This document shows, one piece after another, positions 27,732 to 35,648 of a stretch of DNA of 64,000 bases. The notes below the pieces were generated by a model. The model was not told the origin of the DNA, made no database searches, and saw nothing but the letters and a program-made list of their open reading frames with translations. This DNA is from Burkholderiales bacterium (GTDB lineage: Bacteria > Pseudomonadota > Gammaproteobacteria > Burkholderiales > Burkholderiaceae_C). The translations under genes and the position numbers were made by a program. Numbering within the stretch: position 1 is the first letter of the stretch; the number at the start of each line of letters is the position of its first letter. The stretch lies in NCBI GenBank assembly GCA_016219375.1, contig JACRNC010000015.1, positions 348,582-412,581 of the forward strand, written 5' to 3'.

Positions 27732-30493
27732 CGGCGCACTCCGCCGTGGGCCGGGCGCGTGGCCTGGGCCGCCAGCGCGGGGGCGATGGCGGGCGCAAGC
27801 GGCATCGGGGCGCTGTCGCCCTCGCTGAGCCCATCGAGCATGCTGTCGGCCTCGTCCAGGTTGCCCAGCGCACTGTCCTCGGCATCGGCACGCGCGGCCT
27901 CCAGCACCGCGGCTGCGGCCAGCGGGGCGGGGCGCTGCGGCCAGGCGCGGTCGCCGGCCGTGGCTGGCAGCGCGGTGATCGGCGCCAGGCGGGGCCTGGC
28001 CGGCGCCGCAGGGGCGGTGGCCGCAGCAGTGGCGGCAGCCGTGGCCCCAGCAGCAGCGACAGGCAGCGCGGCGGCATGGCGGTCCAGCGCCTGCTGGATC
28101 AGCGCGCGCACCTGGTCGGCCCGTGCATCCCACGATCCGCGCATCACGTGCAGCAGCATGGCGTTGATGCGCTCGGCGCGGGCAGCGGGCGTCTCGGCCA
28201 GCAGCTCGCGGCAGGCGGCCAGCATGCCGGCGGCATCCGGGGCGATGCGCACCACGTCGCCATAGAGCTCAATCACGTCGTGCACCGGGGTGCTGATGAC
28301 GGGCTTCTCCGCCGCCATGTACTCCAGCGTCTTGGTGGGGCTGATGAAGCGGGTGTGCTCATTGAGCGCGAAGGGCAGCATGCACACGTCCCACTGACTG
28401 GCCAGGTGCGGCAGGTCGCGGTAGTCGCGCTGGCCCAGCCAGTGCAGGTTGGGCCGCCGCGGCAGGCTCGCCGGGTCGATCTTGACCACCGGGCCCACCA
28501 TGACGAAGCTCCAGTCCGGCGCGCCGGCCGCCATCGCATCGACCAGCTCCAGGTCCATGCGCTCGTCGATCACGCCGAAGAAGCCCACGCGCGGCTGCGG
28601 CATGGCGTCGTGCAGGCTGCGGGCCGCGGCCTGGGCCGTCTGGTCGCGGCGCACCACCACGGGCGAGTAGTGCCGCGCATCCACCGCGCTGGGCAGGCAG
28701 TAGACGTGCGGATGCAGGTGGCGCTTGGCCTCGAACAGGCTGGGCCCGCCGGTCAGCACCACGTCGGCGCGGCGCATCAGCTCGCGCTCGCGGTCACGCA
28801 GCTCGCGCGGCGCGCCCTTGAAGGCCGACAACTCGTCCATGCAGTCGTAGATGACGGCCTTGGGATGCAGCCCCTGCAGCAGCGGCAGCGCCATCGGCGT
28901 GTACAGCCACACCACGTAGTCGCTGATGCGCGACTGCTGCAGATGGCGCTGCACCAGCGGCAGCAGCTCGGGCACCTGGCTGTCGGCAAAGCCCCAGTCG
29001 CGCACCGGGGTGTGCGGGCGCAGCACGTGCACGTTGGGGCAGGGGTCGATCTGCTGCAGATAGGCCGGGCCGTCGTGGTGCACTGGCTCCTCGATGAACC
29101 ACACGCGGTGGTGGCGGGCCAGGCGCGACAGCAGGTGCTGGGGCCGCTGGTAGACGAAGTCCCAGCGCAGGTGGGAGAAGACGATCAGATCGGTCATGGC
29201 AGCTCCAGGGGGATCGTTTTCGGATGGGGCGGGGGCCGTGCGCGGCAGGCGGCGGCGCCAGCGCAGCAGGCTGCGTGCATAGGGCCGGTTGAGCCGGCGC
29301 GGCACGGGGTGCGGCAGGCCGGAGGGGGGCGGCTGGTCGGGGTCGCAGGCGTCCCACAGGCCGCTGTGGTGCCAGTGGCGCGGGTCCTCCCAGTCCGGGC
29401 GGTCCACGATGGGGTAGAGGCACAGGCCGTCCACGGGCACGCCGCGGCTGCGGGCGCGCTGCACCTCGGCAGCCATCTCGTCCAGCCACTGCGCGCGGCC
29501 GCTGCCGACGTGGCTGGTCTCGGCCACGATCAGCGGGCGGCGGTAGCGCTGCCAGGTCTCGGCCAGCAGGTCGGCAAAGGGGGCGCGGCGCGGGTCCTTC
29601 AGGTGCCAGTGCAGGCGCTTCTCGGTGGCCACCTCCCACTGCCCGCTGTGGTAGTGGTTGACGCCGATCAGGTCCAGCGCGCCGGGGTGGCCGCCCAGCT
29701 GCGGCTCCAGCCGGCCGGCGATCAGATCCCATGCCTGCCATTGATAGCCGCGCACTTCTTCGGCCAGGGCGGCGAGGTCTGGCCGGTCTGCCGGCGGCAC
29801 CACGTGCACCACCGGCTCCACATGCAGGAAGCGCGCGCGCGGGTCCACATCCAGGATGGCCTCCATCGCGGCCAGCGCGGCCTTGACCAGCCGGCATTTC
29901 ATCTCCCAGCCGCTCGCGCGTGAGCTGCCTTCGCTGCTGCCTTCGGCATGGTGGCGCTGGCTGGCATAGGGCTGCATTAGCCCGGTCTCGGTCAGCGCCC
30001 AGGCCAGGAAGCTGATCTCGTTGACCGGCGTGTAGACCGGCGCGGTGTCGTGATAGGGCTTGAGCGCACGCGCGGCCGCAGCGGCAAAGCGGGCGAAGCG
30101 GCCGACGAAGCGCTCATCGCGCAGGTCCACGTCGGCCGGCGTGCCGTAGTGCATCAGCGACCACAGGATCTGGATGCCGTGCCGCTGTGCGCACAGCGCC
30201 ATGCGGCAGGCGCGGCTGAAGTCATAGGCGCCGCTGTCGGTGGGCCGGCCGGTGGCGCTGGGCGCCTCGGCCAGGCGCCAGCCGATGCTCTCGCGCACGC
30301 TCATCAGGCCCAGGCGGGCCAGGGCGGCGTAGTCCTCGTCCAGGCGGTCGAGGTGGCCGCTGGCCTGGACCATGTCCAGCGCGCGGCCGTGTCCGTTGAG
30401 GTGATCCGCCCCCTCGAAGCCGGCCATCCAGAAGGATCGCCAGGGTGGCAGGGGGTCGCTCGCAAGCCGGGGGGATGGAGGGGGCGGAGTCAC
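27728..30493 (-). CDS. GH1-like glycoside hydrolase fused to a TuaH-like glycosyltransferase
   Basis: One open frame of 921 residues. Residues ~1-430 resemble a clan GH-A/GH1 hydrolase: 'YTPVNEISFLAWAL' (acid/base Glu), 'GVNHYHSGQWE' and 'LIVAETSHVG' (candidate nucleophile Glu). Residues ~433-790 are a GT-B glycosyltransferase: 'SHLRWDFVYQRPQHLLSRLA', 'YDCMDELSAF', 'PRVGFFGVIDERMD' and 'FISPTKTLEYMAAEKPVIS'. The last ~130 residues are Ala/Pro-rich. Start is GTG 30493. At the junction (ATG 29197) a GGAG lies 6 nt upstream, so a free glycosyltransferase could also be made. In relatives the two are probably separate genes (inference from recall). Confidence 0.75.
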   Translation of the reverse strand: MTPPPPSPRLASDPLPPWRSFWMAGFEGADHLNGHGRALDMVQASGHLDRLDEDYAALARLGLMSVRESIGWRLAEAPSATGRPTDSGAYDFSRACRMALCAQRHGIQILWSLMHYGTPADVDLRDERFVGRFARFAAAAARALKPYHDTAPVYTPVNEISFLAWALTETGLMQPYASQRHHAEGSSEGSSRASGWEMKCRLVKAALAAMEAILDVDPRARFLHVEPVVHVVPPADRPDLAALAEEVRGYQWQAWDLIAGRLEPQLGGHPGALDLIGVNHYHSGQWEVATEKRLHWHLKDPRRAPFADLLAETWQRYRRPLIVAETSHVGSGRAQWLDEMAAEVQRARSRGVPVDGLCLYPIVDRPDWEDPRHWHHSGLWDACDPDQPPPSGLPHPVPRRLNRPYARSLLRWRRRLPRTAPAPSENDPPGAAMTDLIVFSHLRWDFVYQRPQHLLSRLARHHRVWFIEEPVHHDGPAYLQQIDPCPNVHVLRPHTPVRDWGFADSQVPELLPLVQRHLQQSRISDYVVWLYTPMALPLLQGLHPKAVIYDCMDELSAFKGAPRELRDRERELMRRADVVLTGGPSLFEAKRHLHPHVYCLPSAVDARHYSPVVVRRDQTAQAAARSLHDAMPQPRVGFFGVIDERMDLELVDAMAAGAPDWSFVMVGPVVKIDPASLPRRPNLHWLGQRDYRDLPHLASQWDVCMLPFALNEHTRFISPTKTLEYMAAEKPVISTPVHDVIELYGDVVRIAPDAAGMLAACRELLAETPAARAERINAMLLHVMRGSWDARADQVRALIQQALDRHAAALPVAAAGATAAATAAATAPAAPARPRLAPITALPATAGDRAWPQRPAPLAAAAVLEAARADAEDSALGNLDEADSMLDGLSEGDSAPMPLAPAIAPALAAQATRPAHGGVRR

Positions 30494-30527
30494 CGGTCGG
30501 CAAAGGTGGGTTGCAGGTGGCCGCAGC

Positions 30528-31130
30528 TCAGCGGCCGCGGCTGGCGGAGGCCGCGCGCGAGCGGCTGCCGCGCGACGCGGGCGGCGGCTGCAGGGCCTGC
30601 ATCTCCTCGTCTTCGCCTTCCTCTTCGGCCAGGCCCAGCTCCTGCGCCAGCTCCTGGCGGCGCTGGGTCATCTCCTGCAGCACGGCTTCCCAATCGACCT
30701 TGGAGCGCTCCAGCGACGGGAACATCTCCTTTTCCTCTTCCTTGACGTGGTGGTTGATGTACTCGCCCAGCACGGTGAAGGTGGCGGCGAACTTCTCGTC
30801 ATCCGCGCTCATGGACTGCAGCTGCTCGATCAGCCACTTGGCGCTGGCGTGCTCGACCTCGGCCTCGTCGACCATGTCCTCTTCCTTGAGCGCCTCGCGG
30901 GCCGGGCCGTAGAAGCACTGCTCCTCCAGCTCGGCATGCAGGGTCAGCTCGGCGCAGGTCTGCCGCACGATCTGCTCGCGCGCCTCGTCGTCGCCTTCGA
31001 GCTTCTCGAAGTCCTTGAAGGCCTTCTTCACCTTCTTGTGGTCGGCCTTGAGCATCTCGATGATTTCCTCGCGGGCGGCATTGCGGGCGCGGGTGGTGGC
31101 AGCGGCGCTGCGGGGGGTGGTCTCGGCCAT
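30528..31130 (-). CDS. Hemerythrin HHE-domain protein
   Basis: 200 residues from ATG 31130, preceded by GGAG. The four-helix HHE domain occupies about residues 20-140, with candidate di-iron ligands H31, H65, E69, H94, H127/H128 and E132. The N-terminal 20 residues and the C-terminal 40 ('SRGSRSRAASASRGR') are basic and low-complexity. Hemerythrins bind O2 or iron and act as oxygen sensors, stores or scavengers. It is the first gene of the likely operon ending with the bd oxidase, 34 bp before the fusion gene. Confidence 0.85.
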   Translation of the reverse strand: MAETTPRSAAATTRARNAAREEIIEMLKADHKKVKKAFKDFEKLEGDDEAREQIVRQTCAELTLHAELEEQCFYGPAREALKEEDMVDEAEVEHASAKWLIEQLQSMSADDEKFAATFTVLGEYINHHVKEEEKEMFPSLERSKVDWEAVLQEMTQRRQELAQELGLAEEEGEDEEMQALQPPPASRGSRSRAASASRGR

Positions 31131-31523
31131 GTCGGGCTCCTTCGTGATTCGTGGGTGTGTCTGTGTGGTGGGCCGCAGCGGCCGTATGCCCCTGCGCTTG
31201 ACGCCGCTTTGGGCAAGGGGTGTGCCGCTTCTCCCTGGCGGCTTGTCAGCGTCGTGCCGTGCAGACCCACGTCGATCGCTGCCTGCGCTGGGAGGGGGGG
31301 GCGGTTGCCTGGGGTGCCAGGCGGCCTGGAGCGGCAGAAGTTGCCGCAAGTCCCAGCGGGCGTCAGGGTTGTCGGACTCAGCCGACAGAGGCTCGTCCGC
31401 TACAGCGCTAGGCGGGTGGGAGCGCCCTGCCCAGACTCACTGCAACACCCGCCCAACAGCCGCCGCCCGCAGCGGCGCCCACCGGGCGCACATCCCACGA
31501 ACGTCTGAAGGAGGCACACCCGC
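31131..31523. other. Intergenic region between divergent hemerythrin and rpoN genes
   Basis: 393 bp with no gene I can support. It should hold both divergent promoters. Two perfect 6-bp inverted repeats are present: GCCTGG/CCAGGC (31307-31322, loop 4) and TGTCGG/CCGACA (31370-31387, loop 6). An AAGGAGG ribosome-binding site for rpoN lies at 31508-31514. No sigma-70 or correctly spaced sigma-54 promoter is convincing by eye. Confidence 0.5.
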
Positions 31524-32942
31524 ATGAGCGCCCAGGCTCTTCGTTTCGAACACCGGCAGCAGCAGACTCTGACCCCGCGTCTGCAGCATGCGGTGCGGCT
31601 GCTGCAGCTGTCGTCGATGGACTTCGCGCAGGAGCTGCAGCACACGCTGGGCCGCAACCCCTTCCTGGAGGTGGACGAGGCCGAGGAGCCCATCGCGGCC
31701 GAGGCCGTGGCCACCGAGGCCGAGGCGATGGCCGAGCTGACCGCAGAGACCGACCGCGACCCGATGGCCATCCCCGGCAGCACGCCGCGCACCTCGGGCA
31801 GCGGCGACGGCGAGATGAGCGCGATGGAGATGGTGGCGGCCGACGTGTCGCTGCGCCAGCACCTGCACACCCAGCTCAACATCATGAATCTGCCCGAGCG
31901 CGAACGCGTGCTCACCGGCCTGATCGTGGAGGCGCTGGATGACGACGGCTATCTGCGCGTGGGCCTGGACGAGCTGGCTGCGCTGTGCGAGTTTGAGGAC
32001 GAGCCCGAGCTGCCTGAGATGGAAGCCGCGCTCAAGGTCGTGCAGGGGCTGGATCCGTGCGGCGTGGCCGCGCGATCGGTGGGCGAATGCGTGCTGCTGC
32101 AGGTCGGCTGCATCGAGGACGAGCAGGAGCGCGAGCTGGCCCGCACCATCGTGGCCAAGCACATCGAGCGCCTGGCCCATCGCGACATCCCGGGCCTGGC
32201 CAAGCTCACCGGCGCCACCGTGGCCCAGCTGGAGGCGGTGTGCGAGCGCATCCGCCATCTCGACCCGCGCCCAGGCTGGCGATTCGGCAACTCGCACATC
32301 AGCTATGTGACGCCCGACGTCATCGTCAAGAAGGTGCGCGGCACCTGGACGGCGGTGCTCAACCCGGCCGTGATCCCGCGCGTCAAGCTCAACGAGGTCT
32401 ATGCCGAGCTCTTCCAGCGCCACCGCGAATCGCAGCACAGCGAGCTGGCCGCCCACCTGCAGGAGGCGCGCTGGACGGTGCGCAACGTGGAGCAGCGCTT
32501 CTCCACCATCCTGAGCGTGGCCCAGGCCATCGTGCGCCGGCAGTGGAAGTTCCTGGAGTACGGCGCGCTGGCCATGAAGCCGCTGGGCCTGCGCGAGATC
32601 GCCGAGGAGGTGGGCGTGCACGAGTCCACCGTCTCGCGCGTGACCAACAACAAGTACATGGTCACGCCCTCGGGCACCTACGAGCTGAAGTACTTCTTCT
32701 CGCGCGCCATGCCCACGGCCAGCGGCGGCGCCTGCACCGGCACCGCCATCCGCGGCGTGATCCAGGACCTGCTGGCGGCCGAGGATGCCGCCGAGCCGCT
32801 GTCGGACGCCGAGATCGCCCGCCGCCTGGCCGCCCAGGGCCTGCACGTGGCCCGGCGCACCGTCACCAAGTACCGCCAGATGCTGCGCGTGCCCTCAGTG
32901 GGCCGCCGGCGCCGGCACACGCCCGCGGCCGAGGCGGTCTGA
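31524..32942 (+). CDS. rpoN: RNA polymerase sigma-54 factor (solitary paralogue)
   Basis: 472 residues. Region I is Gln/Leu-rich ('QTLTPRLQHAVRLLQLS'). An acidic linker (~50-95) leads to the core-binding region. The helix-turn-helix is 'LREIAEEVGVHESTVSRV'. The C-terminal RpoN box is 'ARRTVTKYR', which reads -24 promoter DNA. The segment 'LKYFFSRAMPTASGGACTG' is also typical. AAGGAGG precedes ATG 31524. The gene is not in the usual lptB-rpoN-hpf setting, so it is probably a second copy (RpoN2-like); the window does not show the other. Confidence 0.93.
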   Translation: MSAQALRFEHRQQQTLTPRLQHAVRLLQLSSMDFAQELQHTLGRNPFLEVDEAEEPIAAEAVATEAEAMAELTAETDRDPMAIPGSTPRTSGSGDGEMSAMEMVAADVSLRQHLHTQLNIMNLPERERVLTGLIVEALDDDGYLRVGLDELAALCEFEDEPELPEMEAALKVVQGLDPCGVAARSVGECVLLQVGCIEDEQERELARTIVAKHIERLAHRDIPGLAKLTGATVAQLEAVCERIRHLDPRPGWRFGNSHISYVTPDVIVKKVRGTWTAVLNPAVIPRVKLNEVYAELFQRHRESQHSELAAHLQEARWTVRNVEQRFSTILSVAQAIVRRQWKFLEYGALAMKPLGLREIAEEVGVHESTVSRVTNNKYMVTPSGTYELKYFFSRAMPTASGGACTGTAIRGVIQDLLAAEDAAEPLSDAEIARRLAAQGLHVARRTVTKYRQMLRVPSVGRRRRHTPAAEAV

Positions 32943-32997
32943 CGCTGTCCTTCCTGGCATGAGCTGAGCGACCCGCGCTTGAACGCGAGGGGCCGAG

Positions 32998-33039
32998 ATC
33001 CGGCGCCCGCCCTGGGGGACGAGGCGCCGGATGTGTTTT
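32998..33039 (+). terminator. Terminator of rpoN
   Basis: ATCCGGCGCC (32998-33007), a 15-nt loop, GGCGCCGGAT (33023-33032), then GTGTTTT. Perfect 10-bp stem with a short T-tract, at the convergent end of rpoN and the disordered-protein gene; the T-tract runs into the latter's stop codon. Confidence 0.6.
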
Positions 33040-35327
33040 CAGCCCTGCTTGCCTTTGCCGGGCTTGCCCGTGTCGCGCGTGGTCGCCGTGTTGGGCGTGG
33101 CCTGGCCCGGGCCGCCCGACGTGCCGGAGGTGTCGCGGAAGCTGCGCAGCGATCCTGAGCTCCGCGAGCGGGTCTGGCCCGGGCCGCCCGACGTGCCGGA
33201 GGTGTCGCGGCTTTCGCCCGCGGCCGAGGGCAGGGTGCGGCCCTGGGCGGCGCCCTGCTCATCGGGCTTGCTGCCTGCATGCGTGCTGCCGCTGACGCCC
33301 ACGTCATGGGCCGAGCCGGGCTGGCCCCTCTGGCCCTGGCCTGCTTCGCCCGTCCCGCTTGCCCCGCCCGCGGGGCCGGTGCGGCCTGCATCCCGCCCGC
33401 CGGCCTGCCCGGACATCGAGCCGGATGCCGATGCCGGCTCTGGCCGCAAGCCGCCCGTGCTGGCTTGCGCGCCGCCGGGCGTGGTGTCCGGCCCGCCGGG
33501 CGAGCCGCTGGACTGCTGCATCGCGCTGCTGCCCGGGCTTGCGGGCCCGCCGCGGCTGCGCCGCTGGCGCCATTCATTGAACTCGTCGGAGAAGCGGCGG
33601 TAGCGCTCCTGGCGCCACTGGCGGTAGTCGTCGTCGAAGTTCTTCAGCTGCTCGGCGCGCCACTGGTGGTAGTCGGGGTCGTGGTGGTGGTGGTGGTGGT
33701 CCTCATCGCCTGCGTCGTGCCGGCCGGGGGTGCCGCGTGCGCCGCGCCAGTCGCCCCTGCCGCCCGCGCTGCCCGGCGGCTCGTCCACGTCGGGCGCACT
33801 GTCGGCACCGCTGCCCGGCTCGCTGCGCCAGCCGCTGCCCTGCGGCTCACCGCGCCAGCCGGCAGGGCCGGGTCCGGCATGCCGGCTGCGCTGCTCGTCC
33901 CAGGGCCGGTTGTCCGGCTGGCCCGCGCCGGGCGGGGTGCTCCAGCCGGTGCCGCCGTGGCCGCTGGCGCCGAAGCCCTGCGCGCCGTAGCGCCCACCCT
34001 GGTGCTCGCTCGGATTCCAGCCTCGCTGCGCAGCGGCGCCGCCGGCCGCCAGGCTGCCGATGCCGCCGCGGCGGCCGCCCGCATGCGGGCTGCCCTGGTG
34101 CTCGCCCAGCTGCGGGCTGGATGACGCACCGCCCGAGCCTTCACGACGGCCATAGGGGTTGTCGAAGGACCGCTGCTGCCCGCCACCCGAGCCGCCGCTC
34201 CAGGCGTGGTCGTCATCGGCACGATGGCGGCTGGCCCAGGGCTGGGCGTCGGACGTGCCCCAGTCGTGGCTGGGGTCGCGCACCGGCGGGCCGGCGTCTG
34301 CGCCGCGCCAGCCCCCGCGCGCGGACGGCTGCGACGCGCGCGGCTCGTCCGCCTGTTGCCCGTACCGGCGGCCCTGGCCGGAGCGCCAGGGCTCGGCCCG
34401 GTACGGATCCCCGGGGTCGCCGTAGCCGCCATAGACGCCTTGGCCGGGGCCACCATAGACGCCTTGGCCGGGGCCGCCATAGGTGCCCTGGCCGGCGGTG
34501 CCATACGCGCTTTCTCGGTCCGGGCCGCCGCGGCTGCCTGCGCGCTGGCGACCCTGATCACCACTGTGGCCCGGGCTGCCGCCCCAGCCGCCGCCTGGCC
34601 CGGGCTGCCAGCCGGGGCCGCCGCTGTAGCCCTGCCAGTCCTGCGAGCCCTGGCTGTCGTGGTCGCCCCAGCCCGGGTCGCCGCCACGCTGCGGGCCGCC
34701 TTCAGCGGACGCGCCGTACTGCCCGGGGCCGTAGGGGTTGAAGCCCGAGGCGCCGGGCTCGCTGCCTTCGCCGGCCGAGCCGGCACCGCGCGGGCCGCCC
34801 TCGCCGCGCCAGGGCTGGCTCGCGCCCGGGCCGTGGCCGCCGGTCTCGCCGGCCCAGCGCGGGTTGCGGCCGGCTCCGCCCGCCGCGCTGCCAAATCCCA
34901 GATCCTGCTGCCCGAAGGCCTGCTGCCGGCCCGGGCTGCGGTCGAACTGGCCGTATTCCCCGCCGTAGACGCCCCAGGGCGCGGCGTAGTCGTCCTCCTC
35001 GGCATGGCGAGGATCCTGCGTGCCGCCGGAGCGCGGGCCGTGGCCGGCATGCTGCTGAGACGGCACGCCGCCGAACTGGCTGGGCTGGCCGGCGCCGCTG
35101 CCGTGCTGGCCGTACTGCTCGCGCGCGGTGTCATGCCCGCCCGGCTGGCGGCCGCCACCCTGTCCGCCGTCATCGCTCGCGCTCGGCTGCTGGCGCGCGG
35201 CGGGGCTCAGGTGCCGCTGGGTGCCGGGTGGCAGCGGCTCGGACGGGTCGTGGGCGGTGCCGATGCGCGTCGGCAGGTCGCCGGCCGCTGCCCGGCCGGG
35301 CTCGGAAGAAGGGCGTTTGGCGCTCAT
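33039..35327 (-). CDS. Long Gly/Gln/Ser-rich disordered protein with a Trp-Arg repeat motif
   Basis: 762 residues, mostly Gly, Ser, Gln, Pro, Asp, Arg and Tyr/Trp, with no globular domain until residues ~540-590. There a natural His6 tract precedes three related units: 'YHQWRAEQLKNFDDD', 'YRQWRQERYRRFSDE' and 'FNEWRQRR', predicted helical. No signal peptide or membrane segment. Start ATG 35327 has AAGGA 7 nt upstream. Composition (Y, W, D, Q-rich) argues that the minus strand is the coding one; opposite frames are Ala/Arg/Leu shadows. In-frame DNA repeats lie at 33102-33210 and 34426-34497. Such Gly/Tyr/Arg-rich chains can phase-separate, but function here is unknown. Confidence 0.7.
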   Translation of the reverse strand: MSAKRPSSEPGRAAAGDLPTRIGTAHDPSEPLPPGTQRHLSPAARQQPSASDDGGQGGGRQPGGHDTAREQYGQHGSGAGQPSQFGGVPSQQHAGHGPRSGGTQDPRHAEEDDYAAPWGVYGGEYGQFDRSPGRQQAFGQQDLGFGSAAGGAGRNPRWAGETGGHGPGASQPWRGEGGPRGAGSAGEGSEPGASGFNPYGPGQYGASAEGGPQRGGDPGWGDHDSQGSQDWQGYSGGPGWQPGPGGGWGGSPGHSGDQGRQRAGSRGGPDRESAYGTAGQGTYGGPGQGVYGGPGQGVYGGYGDPGDPYRAEPWRSGQGRRYGQQADEPRASQPSARGGWRGADAGPPVRDPSHDWGTSDAQPWASRHRADDDHAWSGGSGGGQQRSFDNPYGRREGSGGASSSPQLGEHQGSPHAGGRRGGIGSLAAGGAAAQRGWNPSEHQGGRYGAQGFGASGHGGTGWSTPPGAGQPDNRPWDEQRSRHAGPGPAGWRGEPQGSGWRSEPGSGADSAPDVDEPPGSAGGRGDWRGARGTPGRHDAGDEDHHHHHHDPDYHQWRAEQLKNFDDDYRQWRQERYRRFSDEFNEWRQRRSRGGPASPGSSAMQQSSGSPGGPDTTPGGAQASTGGLRPEPASASGSMSGQAGGRDAGRTGPAGGASGTGEAGQGQRGQPGSAHDVGVSGSTHAGSKPDEQGAAQGRTLPSAAGESRDTSGTSGGPGQTRSRSSGSLRSFRDTSGTSGGPGQATPNTATTRDTGKPGKGKQG
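33102..33210. repeat. 37-bp perfect direct repeat in the disordered-protein gene
   Basis: The same 37-bp sequence (starting CTGGCCCGGGCC, ending GGTGTCGCGG) occurs at 33102-33138 and 33174-33210, 72 bp apart start to start, a multiple of three. It encodes the repeated RDTSGTSGGPGQ peptide near the C-terminus, a recent in-frame duplication. Confidence 0.9.
34426..34497. repeat. Three tandem 24-bp units encoding GQGVYGGP-type repeats
   Basis: Units at 34426-34449, 34450-34473 and 34474-34497 are near-identical (two differ by one base; the third has a few changes). Each encodes eight residues of the Gly-Gln-Tyr repeat. It is an in-frame minisatellite, prone to copy-number change. Confidence 0.85.
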
Positions 35328-35648
35328 GGACGATCCTTTCCAAAGCTGCAGGGCCGCCGCGCCGCGACAGGCGGCGCATCCGGGCGGCTGCTTTGCCGCC
35401 AGGCGCGGCAAGCCCCGTTCCCAGCGGGCCGGCGCCCGAAGGCAAGGAAGGATCGATGTGCAGCCGGCGCATGCCGGCTGCCCGCCGAGGCCGAAGGCGC
35501 GCTGGAGTTGCGTGAGCTGCGCTCAGCCGCTCAGCCGATGCGGCGCGTGTCGTCCGGCAAATGCACCCGGCCCGTCATCCCGACGGCCGGCGTGCCGCAG
35601 CGCCTTGGCAGGCGTGCACGGCCCGGCATGGCGGGCCGATCGAATCGC
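35328..35648. other. Intergenic region upstream of the disordered-protein gene
   Basis: 321 bp with no supported gene. It contains a perfect 9-bp inverted repeat GCAGCCGGC/GCCGGCTGC (35460-35481, loop 4), which could end transcription from the upstream PP2C gene, though no T-run follows. The promoter of the disordered-protein gene should lie here; none is recognisable by eye. Confidence 0.5.

Noticed and set aside
31306..31321. A sigma-54-like site on the minus strand (TGGCAC then GCAAC) upstream of the hemerythrin gene
   Set aside because: The GG and GC elements are spaced wrongly for a -24/-12 promoter, and the sequence is better explained as part of the GCCTGG/CCAGGC inverted repeat.
34426..34497. 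Tandem 24-bp units as a possible CRISPR array
   Set aside because: There are no spacers; the units are contiguous, in frame and encode a peptide repeat.
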